Below are positions 18,327-26,738 of a DNA stretch of 32,475 nt, one piece after another; the stretch's first letter is position 1; every line of letters begins with the position of its first letter. The position numbers and the translations under genes are program-made. A model generated the notes under the pieces. That model was not told the origin of the DNA. It was given only the letters and a program-made list of their open reading frames with translations, and did no database searches. The DNA comes from Cyanobacteriota bacterium. GTDB lineage: Bacteria > Cyanobacteriota > Cyanobacteriia > PCC-6307 > Cyanobiaceae. The stretch lies in contig JAPLIB010000020.1 in assembly GCA_026389335.1 (NCBI GenBank), positions 1-32,475 of the forward strand, written 5' to 3'.

Positions 18327-19678
18327 GCCAGAACGTGATTCCCCTGATCGTTCCGTCCGCTCTTGATGCACTGTTGCTGGCCCAGCGGCCGGCCCAGGCC
18401 AATCCCCTGGGCTGGCGCTGTTTCCAGCTGGGGATCCTGCTGCTGGCCAGCAGTGCTTTCCTGGCGGCCATCCCGTTGCTGCTGGCCCTGATCCTGGGCA
18501 GCTGTGGCCGCCGTTCGCCTCTGGAGGATCGGCTGAATCTGCTGCTGCTGGGGGTGTCGCTCCTGATGCTGCTGGGCTGTTTCGTTGCCAGCAGTGGCTG
18601 GTTGGCCTGGGTGGGCATGGGCAATTGGTTGCCGTTTTTCTGGGCCTTCTGGGGCTTTCAGCCCTACCTGGCGACTCCAGCGGCCCGGCGCCGGCTGGGT
18701 GTGCTGCTGCTCTCGGGCACGGTGCCGGTGATCGTCACCGGGCTGGGTCAGTTGTGGTGGGGGTGGAGCGGGCCCTTCCAGCAACTGGGCGGACTGATCA
18801 TCTGGCATCTGCATGCCGGTGGCAATCCGCCGGGTCGGCTGGCCGGGCTGTTTGATTACGCCAACATCGCCGGCTCCTGGCTGGCTTTGGCCTGGCCCTT
18901 TGCCCTGGCGGCTTTGCTCCAGCCCGGGCTGGGTCGCTGGTTGCGGGGAGTCGCTCTGGTGCTGGCTGCCGCTGTGGTGGCGACGATCTTCCTGACCGAA
19001 TCCCGCAATGCCTGGGGCGCCCTGTTGCTGGCATTGCCGCTGGTGGTGGGGCCCGCCAGCTGGTTCTGGCTGCTGCCGATCCTCAGCGTGGCTGTGCTGC
19101 TGCTGGTTGCGGCCAGCGTCGCCTCGGTGCCGGAACTGCTGCAGCAGCCCGCCCGCGCCCTGGTGCCGGAGGCGATCTGGAGCCGGCTCAGCGATCTCCA
19201 GTTCGCCGGCCATCGGCCCCTGGCCGTGACCCGCCTGGCCCAGTGGCAGGTCGCCATCGGCCTGATCGGCGAGCGGCCTTGGCTGGGCTGGGGAGCGGCG
19301 GCCTTCAGCCTCATCTATCCACGCCGCACCGGCCATTGGCACGGTCATCCCCACAATCTGCCGATCGACCTGGCCCTCAGCCATGGCCTGCCGGTGGCGA
19401 TGCTGGTGGTGGGCCTGGTGCTGTGGTTGCTCTGGCGTTCGGCTCAGCAGGGCATGCTGGCGGCGTCCGTGTTCGAGCGGGCCTGGTGGACTTCGGTGCT
19501 GGTGCTGGTGTGCCTTCACGCCACCGACATCCCTTTTTATGACAGTCGCATCAATATCGCCGGCTGGGTGTTGCTGGTGGGGTTGCGTATGGCCGCCCAA
19601 CCGCAGAACGGTGGGTCGCTTCCTGAGGCGCTGGCAGGGGCTGAGCCGCAGGCGTGCTCGATGCGTAGCCCGGGTTGA
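18323..19678 (+). CDS. O-antigen ligase/polymerase family membrane protein
   Basis: The 451-residue product has about ten to twelve hydrophobic helices and, in the last third, the Wzy_C-type periplasmic loop: ERPWLGWGAAAFSLIYP followed by HGHPHNLPIDLALSHGLP. This loop is shared by O-antigen ligases, O-antigen polymerases and the IctB group, so the exact substrate cannot be read from sequence. The FLTESRNAWGALLLA segment is typical of the family too. The TTG at 18323 overlaps the purU stop; a GTG at 18335 is an alternative start. Coupling to purU is positional only, and no other glycan genes are adjacent. Confidence 0.82.
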   Translation: MSQNVIPLIVPSALDALLLAQRPAQANPLGWRCFQLGILLLASSAFLAAIPLLLALILGSCGRRSPLEDRLNLLLLGVSLLMLLGCFVASSGWLAWVGMGNWLPFFWAFWGFQPYLATPAARRRLGVLLLSGTVPVIVTGLGQLWWGWSGPFQQLGGLIIWHLHAGGNPPGRLAGLFDYANIAGSWLALAWPFALAALLQPGLGRWLRGVALVLAAAVVATIFLTESRNAWGALLLALPLVVGPASWFWLLPILSVAVLLLVAASVASVPELLQQPARALVPEAIWSRLSDLQFAGHRPLAVTRLAQWQVAIGLIGERPWLGWGAAAFSLIYPRRTGHWHGHPHNLPIDLALSHGLPVAMLVVGLVLWLLWRSAQQGMLAASVFERAWWTSVLVLVCLHATDIPFYDSRINIAGWVLLVGLRMAAQPQNGGSLPEALAGAEPQACSMRSPG

Positions 19679-19739
19679 CTCGGTAGCCAGGGCTGGCTGC
19701 GGTTGTTGTCCTGCGGTGCCAGGTGGCTTCGGCGGGGGC

Positions 19740-22700
19740 TCAGATCGGTAGATCGAGGCCTTGCAATGCGTTGGCGCCGAGGCCGTAGAGGCTGCCGTCG
19801 AAACTGAGCGGCGAGCTGAAGGTGCCGCTGGTGGTGGCGCCCAGGCTGGCCGGTAGAAAGCCGACGACGTCTTCGTTGCTGGCACTCAGTCCTGGGGCGC
19901 TGACATTGCCCTGGGTGGCGAAGAGGATGCGGCCATTGCTGGCCACGTCGAGGGCCGTGATGTTCTCGGCGGTGCTGCTGATACCCACATCGCTCATGTC
20001 TGCGTAGAGACTCCAGCTGCCGGCGGTATTTGTGCCGAGAGCGGTGGGGGTGAAGCGCACCAGATCCTCGGCGGCGAAGTTGCTGACTCCGCTGACGCCG
20101 CCTCCTCCGCGGGTGGAGATCAGCCAGGAGCCGTTGGACAGACCGGTGACGGCATCGATGGCTTCGCCGCTCGTGGTGAGGCCCACATCGCTGCCATCGA
20201 AAAACATCGAGATGGCGAAGCCCGACTGCGTGCGTGTGAGTTTGGCCAGATCTGAGTCGTCAAAGGTGATGCCGGCCAGGGTGACGGAAGCGTTGAAGGC
20301 CACCACCACTTCGTTGTTGTTGATGATGTCGAAATCGCGCAGAACGGCCCCGACCAAGCCGTTGGCATTGCCGTTCAGCCAGGTGCTGAAGCGACTGCCA
20401 TCGAAGGCGATGATGTCGTTGGTCTGGGCCGTCAGGCCCCCCATCACCGCGGCCGACGAGGTCGTGACGGCGTTGGCGAGGGAGAAGAAGAGGGGTGACG
20501 CCACTGACGTCATGTCCGTGGCCGAAACCGTATAGCCACCGCTGGCGCCATCGTTGAAGGCCGCGGCTTCCAGGTAGTGGCGGCCACCGCTGCTAGGGGT
20601 GTAGGTGATCAGGGAATTGAGGTTGCTGCTGCTGCTGTCGTCGTTGCTGGCCAGCAGGGTGCCGGCTGCGTTCAGCAGCCGCAGGCTCGGGTCGGCCAGG
20701 CTGGTGCCGTTCAGCCGCAGGTCATAGGTGCGGCCGGCCTGCAGGTCGACGGCAAACCAGTCGCGGTCACCGATCTGTTCGAGCACACCGCTGCTGCCGC
20801 TGCCCACCAGCACCAGGCCGGTGCTGCTGCTGGTGGCGGCGTAGTCGTCCGCCCGGACGATCAGCTCGTTGTTGCTGATGTCGCTGGCGCTGTTGCCCGC
20901 CGCATCAAGGGCTGTGGCTGCCACGTCGTAGGTCTGGCCGGCGGCGAGGATGTCATTCCACTGCAGGCTCCAGCGGCCCGCCCCGTCGTTCAGCGCCGTG
21001 CGCGTCAGGCTGCCGATGCGGACCGTGACCTTGGCATTGCCGTCGTTGACCGTGCCGCTGAGCAAGGGGGTGGTGTCGAAGGTGTCGAGGGCATCGACAC
21101 TGATCTGCGGGGCGACGGTGTCCACCGTCAGCAGGAAGGCGCTCGAAAGTGTGCCGGCTTGCCCGCCGGTGGCGAGCACCCGCGCGGTGTAGCTGAAGTT
21201 GTTGTTGCCAGTGGCTTCCTGCCGGCTGAAGCTCCAGGTGGCGCCGCTGGTGGTGGGTGTGGCAGTGCCCACCTGCAGGCCGTCGCGGTAGAAGCCGATC
21301 GACTGATCGGCGCTGAGGGCCTGGCTGAGGCTGCCGCTGAAGTTCAGGCTGGTGCTGTTGGTGGCTGCTCCGCTGATCAGCGTGCTGTTCGCCGAGCCGA
21401 TCGTGACCGTGGGCAGGGAAGACCCGCTGAGGCTCTGGACAAGCTGGTCGTAGGTGTAGGTGACATTGTTGAAGGAGACATTCTCCAGACCGTTCCAGAC
21501 CTGATCTGTATCGCCACTGCCGGACCGACGGGAGAACAGCAGAGAGTCGCCGGAGAGCGCATAACTGAATAGATCGATCGACTGGCTGAAATACAGCGAG
21601 TCTGTGCCGGCATCGCCGAAGTAGATGTCGGAGCCGAGGCTGTCGTAGAAGCTGTCGTTGCCAGCATTGCCCCTGAACGTGTTGGCAACATCGTTGCCGT
21701 AGAAGCTGTCGGCGCCGATACCACCCGTGGCAGCCTCAATGATTGTGCCGGCGGCGATGGAGAGATTGCCAACCTTGCCGCCGATATTCGAGAGCGAGGG
21801 CAGGCTGGAGCCGGGCTGAGAGGGCGCCAGATTGATCAGCTGATTGGCGCTGTAGTTGCTGAGATCGAGCTTGTCGTAGCCGTCGCCGTCGACGAGCGTG
21901 TAGGCGGTGGAGCCGGCGTAGGTGCTGAACAGGTTCCAGACCTGGCTCACCGCAGCCGTGATCGTCGTGTTCACGCCGTAAATCGTGTCGCCACGGAAGG
22001 CTTTGGTGGTGCTGAAGCCCTGGCCGCTGTAGAGATCGTTGAGGGCGATCCAGTCAACCGACATCGGTGTCTGCAACCAGGCGAAGGAAGAGCCGGTGGT
22101 TGTGTTCTCTGTTTGATTCCAGTAGGACATCATCGTCGCCTGCCAGGAATCATTGGCAAACTGAGCGGACGTGCCGTAGCTGAGCTGTGTTCCCGTGTAG
22201 TTGTACTGGCCTTGATGGCCGAGGCCAAGAGCGTGGCCGATTTCGTGAAAGACGGTTTGGGGCGTGTAAGTATTGTAGTTGGATTTGCCGTCGTACCAGG
22301 CTGCTTCGATGTTGACGACACTATAATCAATCGTGACCGCTGTTTTGTTGCTGTTGGCATACCAGCCGCCGGCCGTATAGGCATAGGCACCGCCGTCGTT
22401 GTCTGTGAAGCGGATGTCTCCTGCCGCGCCAGTTACCTCTTTGAAATCGATGCCAAGCGTGGCTGAATAGAGCTTGAAGACCTCGCGTGTCAATGCCTGG
22501 CGGTCAAGCGAGAGCCCGTTGGCGTCGTCGGTCCAGCCGGTCAAGTTGTAGGTGATCACCCCAGACTTTGCACCCGTACCGGAACTCGTGAGGTTGTACT
22601 TGCGGCTGTAGGTGCCAGCTTCCTGCCAATAGCCCGTTGTCAGGTAGTCGGCCAGGGTCTGCAGGCTCGCTGCGGCCGTCGGCGCGGCGGTGGCCGTACC

Positions 22701-23144
22701 GCTCAGGGTCGTGGCCGCCAGCCTGGCTTCAGGTGTGCGGGCGCTGGCGTTGCAGGCCGGGCAGGAGCAGCGCCCGAAGGGGTAAGGGCTGTCGATCGCA
22801 TCGAGATTGACCCCAGATGGGTCAACCGTCTCCAGAGGAGGCCTGGGATCGGACGTGCCGGTGGCGAAGGCCAGGCTCAGGGGATCACTGGCGATCAGGG
22901 CGATGGCCACCGGCTCGGCAGGTGTGGCGGACAGCGACCCGTTCGCTCGGCTGTCAGCTCCTCCCTCGGTTGTGGGTAGACTGCCATCCGTGCCGCTGGT
23001 GAGGATGGCGCGCTCCGGGCGGGCCTGGAGGGGGTCTGACGGCAGCCATGGCTGCAGCGGGGAGGATCCGCTTCGGGCAACTCCGCGGTGATGAGGGCGG
23101 AAGGGGGCGTCCAGATCAGGGGAGAAGCGGCTGTTGTTGCCCAT
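19740..23144 (-). CDS. Large RTX-type M10 (serralysin-like) metalloprotease with PPC domain and C-terminal repeats
   Basis: This 1134-residue protein has a zinc-protease core: HEIGHALGLGH at residues 300-310 and a Met-turn MMSY at 338-341, the M10 serralysin pattern. The N-terminus has no Sec signal and contains a CSCPAC motif (Cys126, 128, 131) ahead of the catalytic domain. After the core come GNAGNDSFYDS-type calcium-binding turns (about 480-515), Ig-like beta modules (about 600-760), a PPC-like domain (about 775-890, DRDWFAVDL) and a three-unit repeat (about 912-1120). Serralysins are secreted by type I systems through a C-terminal signal; here the C-terminus is GANALQGLDLPI. It is probably secreted to degrade proteins. 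No ABC exporter or inhibitor gene is adjacent. The ATG at 23144 begins MGNNSRFSPD. Confidence 0.85.
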   Translation of the reverse strand: MGNNSRFSPDLDAPFRPHHRGVARSGSSPLQPWLPSDPLQARPERAILTSGTDGSLPTTEGGADSRANGSLSATPAEPVAIALIASDPLSLAFATGTSDPRPPLETVDPSGVNLDAIDSPYPFGRCSCPACNASARTPEARLAATTLSGTATAAPTAAASLQTLADYLTTGYWQEAGTYSRKYNLTSSGTGAKSGVITYNLTGWTDDANGLSLDRQALTREVFKLYSATLGIDFKEVTGAAGDIRFTDNDGGAYAYTAGGWYANSNKTAVTIDYSVVNIEAAWYDGKSNYNTYTPQTVFHEIGHALGLGHQGQYNYTGTQLSYGTSAQFANDSWQATMMSYWNQTENTTTGSSFAWLQTPMSVDWIALNDLYSGQGFSTTKAFRGDTIYGVNTTITAAVSQVWNLFSTYAGSTAYTLVDGDGYDKLDLSNYSANQLINLAPSQPGSSLPSLSNIGGKVGNLSIAAGTIIEAATGGIGADSFYGNDVANTFRGNAGNDSFYDSLGSDIYFGDAGTDSLYFSQSIDLFSYALSGDSLLFSRRSGSGDTDQVWNGLENVSFNNVTYTYDQLVQSLSGSSLPTVTIGSANSTLISGAATNSTSLNFSGSLSQALSADQSIGFYRDGLQVGTATPTTSGATWSFSRQEATGNNNFSYTARVLATGGQAGTLSSAFLLTVDTVAPQISVDALDTFDTTPLLSGTVNDGNAKVTVRIGSLTRTALNDGAGRWSLQWNDILAAGQTYDVAATALDAAGNSASDISNNELIVRADDYAATSSSTGLVLVGSGSSGVLEQIGDRDWFAVDLQAGRTYDLRLNGTSLADPSLRLLNAAGTLLASNDDSSSSNLNSLITYTPSSGGRHYLEAAAFNDGASGGYTVSATDMTSVASPLFFSLANAVTTSSAAVMGGLTAQTNDIIAFDGSRFSTWLNGNANGLVGAVLRDFDIINNNEVVVAFNASVTLAGITFDDSDLAKLTRTQSGFAISMFFDGSDVGLTTSGEAIDAVTGLSNGSWLISTRGGGGVSGVSNFAAEDLVRFTPTALGTNTAGSWSLYADMSDVGISSTAENITALDVASNGRILFATQGNVSAPGLSASNEDVVGFLPASLGATTSGTFSSPLSFDGSLYGLGANALQGLDLPI
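19785..20411 (-). repeat. Three ~67-residue protein repeats at the protease C-terminus
   Basis: Units start near residues 912, 980 and 1047 of the metalloprotease, followed by the beginning of a fourth. Each carries a DGS-DVG-like start, a D-(I/V)-(T/I)-x-L centre followed by an NG or NN turn and a hydrophobic strand, then a (D/E)DLVRF/EDVVGF-type segment. The pattern suggests beta-propeller-like or blade repeats. I do not recognise a named family. Confidence 0.65.
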
Positions 23145-23918
23145 GGTCGGAGACGCGAAAGGGGGAGAGTGAATCGCTCCAGAGACATCGGTTCAGCCCT
23201 GGATGGGCGGAGCCTGGCAGCCGTCTGTGGCGGAAGGGAGCGGGACGTGTGCACGCCGGGATGGCGGTTTGGAGCGAGGGTGCCGGCGTGGGGCGATCCC
23301 CCCGGGAAGGGCCGGCCTGGCGATCGTCAGCCCCTGGACAGCGGCGATTCGGCCTTGGATCGGTTGGCGCGCAACCGCCAGCTCTGGGGATCAATCCCCT
23401 CCATTCAGAGGGGTGGCTGTCGCTGTGCCCAGCGTGGCGTTGGCCTGCCAGGTGGTGATCCGGGGATAAACAAGGGGGTCATGGCGTTTTACCTCAGCAG
23501 AGGGGGCGTTCCCGTGCCCAAGCCTTTCCCAAGGGAGAGGAGGCCTGGTTCGCGAACGGGCTCAAACTCAACATAGAACCGCTTTAAGTCGTAAGAGCCA
23601 CTTCAGTCGGCTTTCATCGGGTTGCGGCTTCCGATGCGGCATGGCTGCGTGAAGCCTGCTGGCCTCTGCAGCTTGCATCGGATGGCCGGCTGTAGCTGAA
23701 TCGAATCTGAATGTTCGGGCGCCAGGACGACGGCCAGACGCGCGTCAGCCGGTAACCGTTCCTCCAGCCGCAGTCGCCGTGCTCCCTGTCATGGCTGTTC
23801 ACCTCAACACACGGCATGGGGCCCCAGGTGCCGGCATGAAACGTTCTGTTCACAGACGGCACGGCGCTCCGGGCTGGATCGGCACCTGCGGAGGGGGCGG
23901 TTCAGCCGGGGCCGCTCC
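23145..23918. other. 774-base intergenic region upstream of the metalloprotease
   Basis: This gap lies upstream of the metalloprotease and downstream of the radical SAM gene. Several open frames cross it on both strands, but none has a ribosome binding site or a recognisable protein pattern. No tRNA, repeat or insertion sequence was seen. It presumably holds the metalloprotease promoter and a long 5' leader; I could not place them. Confidence 0.5.
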
Positions 23919-25532
23919 TCATCCGACCGCTGGGGTGTTCCCCGCTGCGAGCGCCTCGGCGCGGTGTCGCTCCAGGGTGCTCCTGGGCAGAGGCCCCTGC
24001 AGATGCTCCCAGGGCAGCACCCGTTCCTGGCTCCAATTGCCATGCACCACCTGCTCCCAGGCGGGCGGCAGCACCGACTGGGCCGGATCGATCAGGGGGG
24101 CGTCGCCGGCAAGCACGGCCCGGTAGGCCTTTTTCCAGCCCCCCAGGCTGTCGTGCTGGCCGCGGGCGGCAGCGATCACCGGCGCCAGGCGGCGATCGCT
24201 GCGGGAGATCAAGGCCTGGATCACGCTCCAGCCATAGCTTTCGGGTCGCAGGTCGATGCCTTTGGGCTTCAGGCGTTTGGCCAGCAGCTTCAGGCGCTTT
24301 TCGGCTTCGGGTCGCACTCCTTCCCACTGGAAAGGCGTGTGGGCCTTGGGCACGAAGCTGCTCACCCCCAGGCTCAGGCGCAGGCCCGGCACCGCCCGCT
24401 TGAGGGCCAGCAGCAGCTCGGCGGTGCTCTCGATGTCCGCCTCCTCCTCCGTGGGCAATCCGGCCATGCCGTAGAGCTTCAAGGCGCTGAGGCCGCCTTC
24501 CTTGGCATAGCGGGCGGCGGCGAAGATCTCCTCGTTGCTGAGCTTTTTGTTCACCACGCGGCGCATGCGCTCGCTGCCACTCTCGATCGCGATCGTCAGC
24601 GACTTGCTGCCCCGCTTGCTCAGCATCTCGGCCAGCTGCGGTGTGACCGTGGCGGCCCGCACGGAGCTGACGCTCACGCGGGTGCCGTCGAAGCGATCCT
24701 GATCGAGCCAGCTCAGCAGGTCGGCGAATTGGGGATGCTGGGTGACCGATGCCCCCAGCAAGCCCAGCCGTTGGGTGGCCTTCAGCCCGGTTTCCACCGC
24801 CGGGATCAGGCCGTCGTCGAGGGAGGCGGTGCGAAACGGCAGGGTGAGGTAGCTGGCCAGGCAGAAGCGGCAGAGCTCGGGACAGCTGCGGGCCACCTCC
24901 ACCATGTGGATCGAGGGCCAGGCCGCCTCCGGCGTGATCACGGTGGAGTGGCTGAGGGTGTTGCCGCGCCAGGTCTGCTTGGTCACCGTGGCTGGGATCG
25001 TGGCCTCCAGCGGTTCGATCGCCAGCAATTCGCCTTCCGGGCTGTAGCGCGGCGCATACAAGGACGGCACATACACACCCGGCACCTGGGCCAGGGCACG
25101 CAGCCGCTCGGAGCGGGGGGCCGCGCGCCGCGTCAGCAAGGCATCGATGAAAGCCGGCAGCAGCTGCTCACCGTCGCCGAGCAGCACCACATCAAAGAAG
25201 GGGGCCAGCGGTTCGGGGTTGGCGGTGAGCACCGGCCCGCCGCCGAACACGATCGGATCGCCATCGCCGCGCTGATGGCTCCAGAGCGGGATGCGCTGGC
25301 GTTCGAGCAGATCCAGCAGCACCGGGCCATCCAGCTCCCAGCTCAGCGACAGGCCGAACAACTCGGGATCGCGATGCCCAGGGTCGCCCTGATCGGTGAA
25401 CAGGCGACGCACGTCCAGGTCGGCGCGGCGAGCGAGCGTGGCCCACACCACCTGATAGCCCAGGCTGGTGATCCCCACCGAGTAGCTGCTGGGGAAGGCC
25501 AGCACCGTGCGCAACGCGCCGGGCTCGGGCAC
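23919..25532 (-). CDS. B12-binding-like radical SAM protein
   Basis: The 537-residue protein has an N-terminal region of the B12-binding-like Rossmann type (SLGYQVVWATLARRADLDVR, then FGGGPVLTANPEPLA and LLGDGEQLLPAFIDAL). A radical SAM domain follows, with the cluster motif CPELCRFC (Cys217, 221, 224), the IESGSERMRRVVNKKLSNEE block and LKLYGMAGLPTEEEADI. This is the group related to TIGR03960; many relatives carry an extra DUF2344 domain, which is absent here. The reaction is unknown. The GTG at 25532 is the first usable start, since a stop lies about 15 codons upstream without an ATG between. It is divergent from the J-domain gene. Confidence 0.85.
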   Translation of the reverse strand: MPEPGALRTVLAFPSSYSVGITSLGYQVVWATLARRADLDVRRLFTDQGDPGHRDPELFGLSLSWELDGPVLLDLLERQRIPLWSHQRGDGDPIVFGGGPVLTANPEPLAPFFDVVLLGDGEQLLPAFIDALLTRRAAPRSERLRALAQVPGVYVPSLYAPRYSPEGELLAIEPLEATIPATVTKQTWRGNTLSHSTVITPEAAWPSIHMVEVARSCPELCRFCLASYLTLPFRTASLDDGLIPAVETGLKATQRLGLLGASVTQHPQFADLLSWLDQDRFDGTRVSVSSVRAATVTPQLAEMLSKRGSKSLTIAIESGSERMRRVVNKKLSNEEIFAAARYAKEGGLSALKLYGMAGLPTEEEADIESTAELLLALKRAVPGLRLSLGVSSFVPKAHTPFQWEGVRPEAEKRLKLLAKRLKPKGIDLRPESYGWSVIQALISRSDRRLAPVIAAARGQHDSLGGWKKAYRAVLAGDAPLIDPAQSVLPPAWEQVVHGNWSQERVLPWEHLQGPLPRSTLERHRAEALAAGNTPAVG

Positions 25533-25680
25533 GGCGGGCTCGAACAGCAGGGTTTCCTGGTTCAGGGGGTACCGGGTTCAGCCTCCAGCTTCTCAGGCCC
25601 TGGCTCCTTTCGGCGTAGGGGAGCGGCGGCCAGGGGGCCTCGATCACAATGAGCTCCACCTGGTCCTCGGGACGGTCCGG

Positions 25681-26520
25681 ATGGGTTTTGATCCCCGCCA
25701 CTGGCGGCCAGCTCCTGGCAGCCGGCCGGTCACCGCCAATCTGAATGGCCTGCTGGCGGAGAACGAGGCCCTGCGGCGGGAGGTGCGCCAACTGCGTCTG
25801 CAACTGGAGCAGCTGCGGCAGCCCCGCCCCCAGGACAGTGGCAGCCAGGACAGTGGTAGCCGGGGCAGTAGTAGCCGGGGCAGCAATGGGGCCGCCCCCA
25901 GCATCACCCCCCAGCTGGTGGAGCGCTGGGGGGAGGCCATGGCCTGCCATCCCGGCTGGTCAGGGTTGCGGATCGGCCCTCCCGGGGGCCTGCGGGGCCT
26001 GGTCGAGGAATTGCGCGCCCAGGCCTGGAACCCCGCCCTCAGCCTGGAGGAGGAGCTCAATCGCCGCCAGGCTGGGCTCGGCACCGAGCTGGCGGCTGCC
26101 CTGCGTGGCCCCCACAGCCGCAGCCGTTGGGCGGTGCGCGCCGCCTTCGCGCTCTACGGCCCGCGGGCCACGGAGTGGTTGAGCGAAGAGCCGTGGCGGG
26201 TGGTGTTGGAGCTGCGGCGACGGCTGGACCGGCAGGAGCAGCGCCGGGGTACCCGCACCGCCAACCACAGCGCCAGCGGCGGCCCCTCCGATGGCCCTGC
26301 CGGCGACCCCTCCGGCGGGGCCACGCCGAAGCGGCAGCCACCACCGCCCGATCCGCGGCGTGAGGCGCTCCGGCTGCTGGGCCTCGAGGCCGGCGCCAGC
26401 CAGGACATGATCAAGTGCACCTACCGACGGCTGGCCAAGAACCACCATCCCGACCTGGGCGGTGATGCCGAGGCCTTCCTGCGCCTGGATGCCGCCTACC
26501 GGCTGCTGATGTCCGGTTGA
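25681..26520 (+). CDS. J-domain protein with C-terminal J domain
   Basis: The 279-residue product ends in a J domain (about 225-279) with the HPD signature at residues 256-258 (KNHHPDLGGD), which stimulates the ATPase of DnaK. The J domain is at the C-terminus, unlike DnaJ, where it is first. Before it lie an N-terminal coiled coil (about 20-46), a Gln/Ser/Gly repeat, a central helical domain (WNPALSLEEELNRRQ, then AAFALYGPRATEWL) and a Pro/Gly-rich linker. No zinc-finger or DnaJ substrate domain is seen, so it is likely a specialised co-chaperone. I chose the ATG at 25681; the frame is open to 25507, but that would overlap the radical SAM start. Confidence 0.85.
   Translation: MGFDPRHWRPAPGSRPVTANLNGLLAENEALRREVRQLRLQLEQLRQPRPQDSGSQDSGSRGSSSRGSNGAAPSITPQLVERWGEAMACHPGWSGLRIGPPGGLRGLVEELRAQAWNPALSLEEELNRRQAGLGTELAAALRGPHSRSRWAVRAAFALYGPRATEWLSEEPWRVVLELRRRLDRQEQRRGTRTANHSASGGPSDGPAGDPSGGATPKRQPPPPDPRREALRLLGLEAGASQDMIKCTYRRLAKNHHPDLGGDAEAFLRLDAAYRLLMSG
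25832..25886 (+). repeat. 15-bp tandem repeat inside the J-domain gene
   Basis: Three units of 15 bases (25832, 25847, 25862) and a partial fourth encode the five-residue units QDSGS, QDSGS, RGSSS and RGS. The unit length keeps the frame, so copy number could vary without breaking the gene. Confidence 0.8.
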
Positions 26521-26738
26521 GGGTCGACGGGTCGGCCGCCTACCCGGATCGGGGATGCCATCAGCGGGCTCCTGTGGCTGGAGGGGGGCGGAGGCTGCAC
26601 CACCGTGTCCACGCCGTCAGGAGGGTCGCGGGGGAGTTCTGGTTCCGCGGGAATTTGTAGAGACGACGTGCACTTGGGTGGACCGCTGCGGCCGACGGTG
26701 CCGGTTATCTGGTCGGGTTGGGGCAGGATCGACCTGGT
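26521..26738. other. Intergenic region between convergent genes
   Basis: About 220 bases between the J-domain gene and the FKBP-RTX gene. No gene, hairpin with T-run or repeat was recognised. Confidence 0.4.

Noticed and set aside
18272-19885. A 537-codon minus-strand frame opposite the O-antigen ligase gene
   Set aside because: Very rich in Gln, Pro and His, with no family pattern; the opposite strand encodes a membrane protein with a recognisable loop motif.
23964-25652. A 562-codon plus-strand frame opposite the radical SAM gene
   Set aside because: It is antisense to a gene with clear radical SAM motifs, and its composition (His, Gln, Gly and Arg rich) is typical of an antisense frame in GC-rich DNA.
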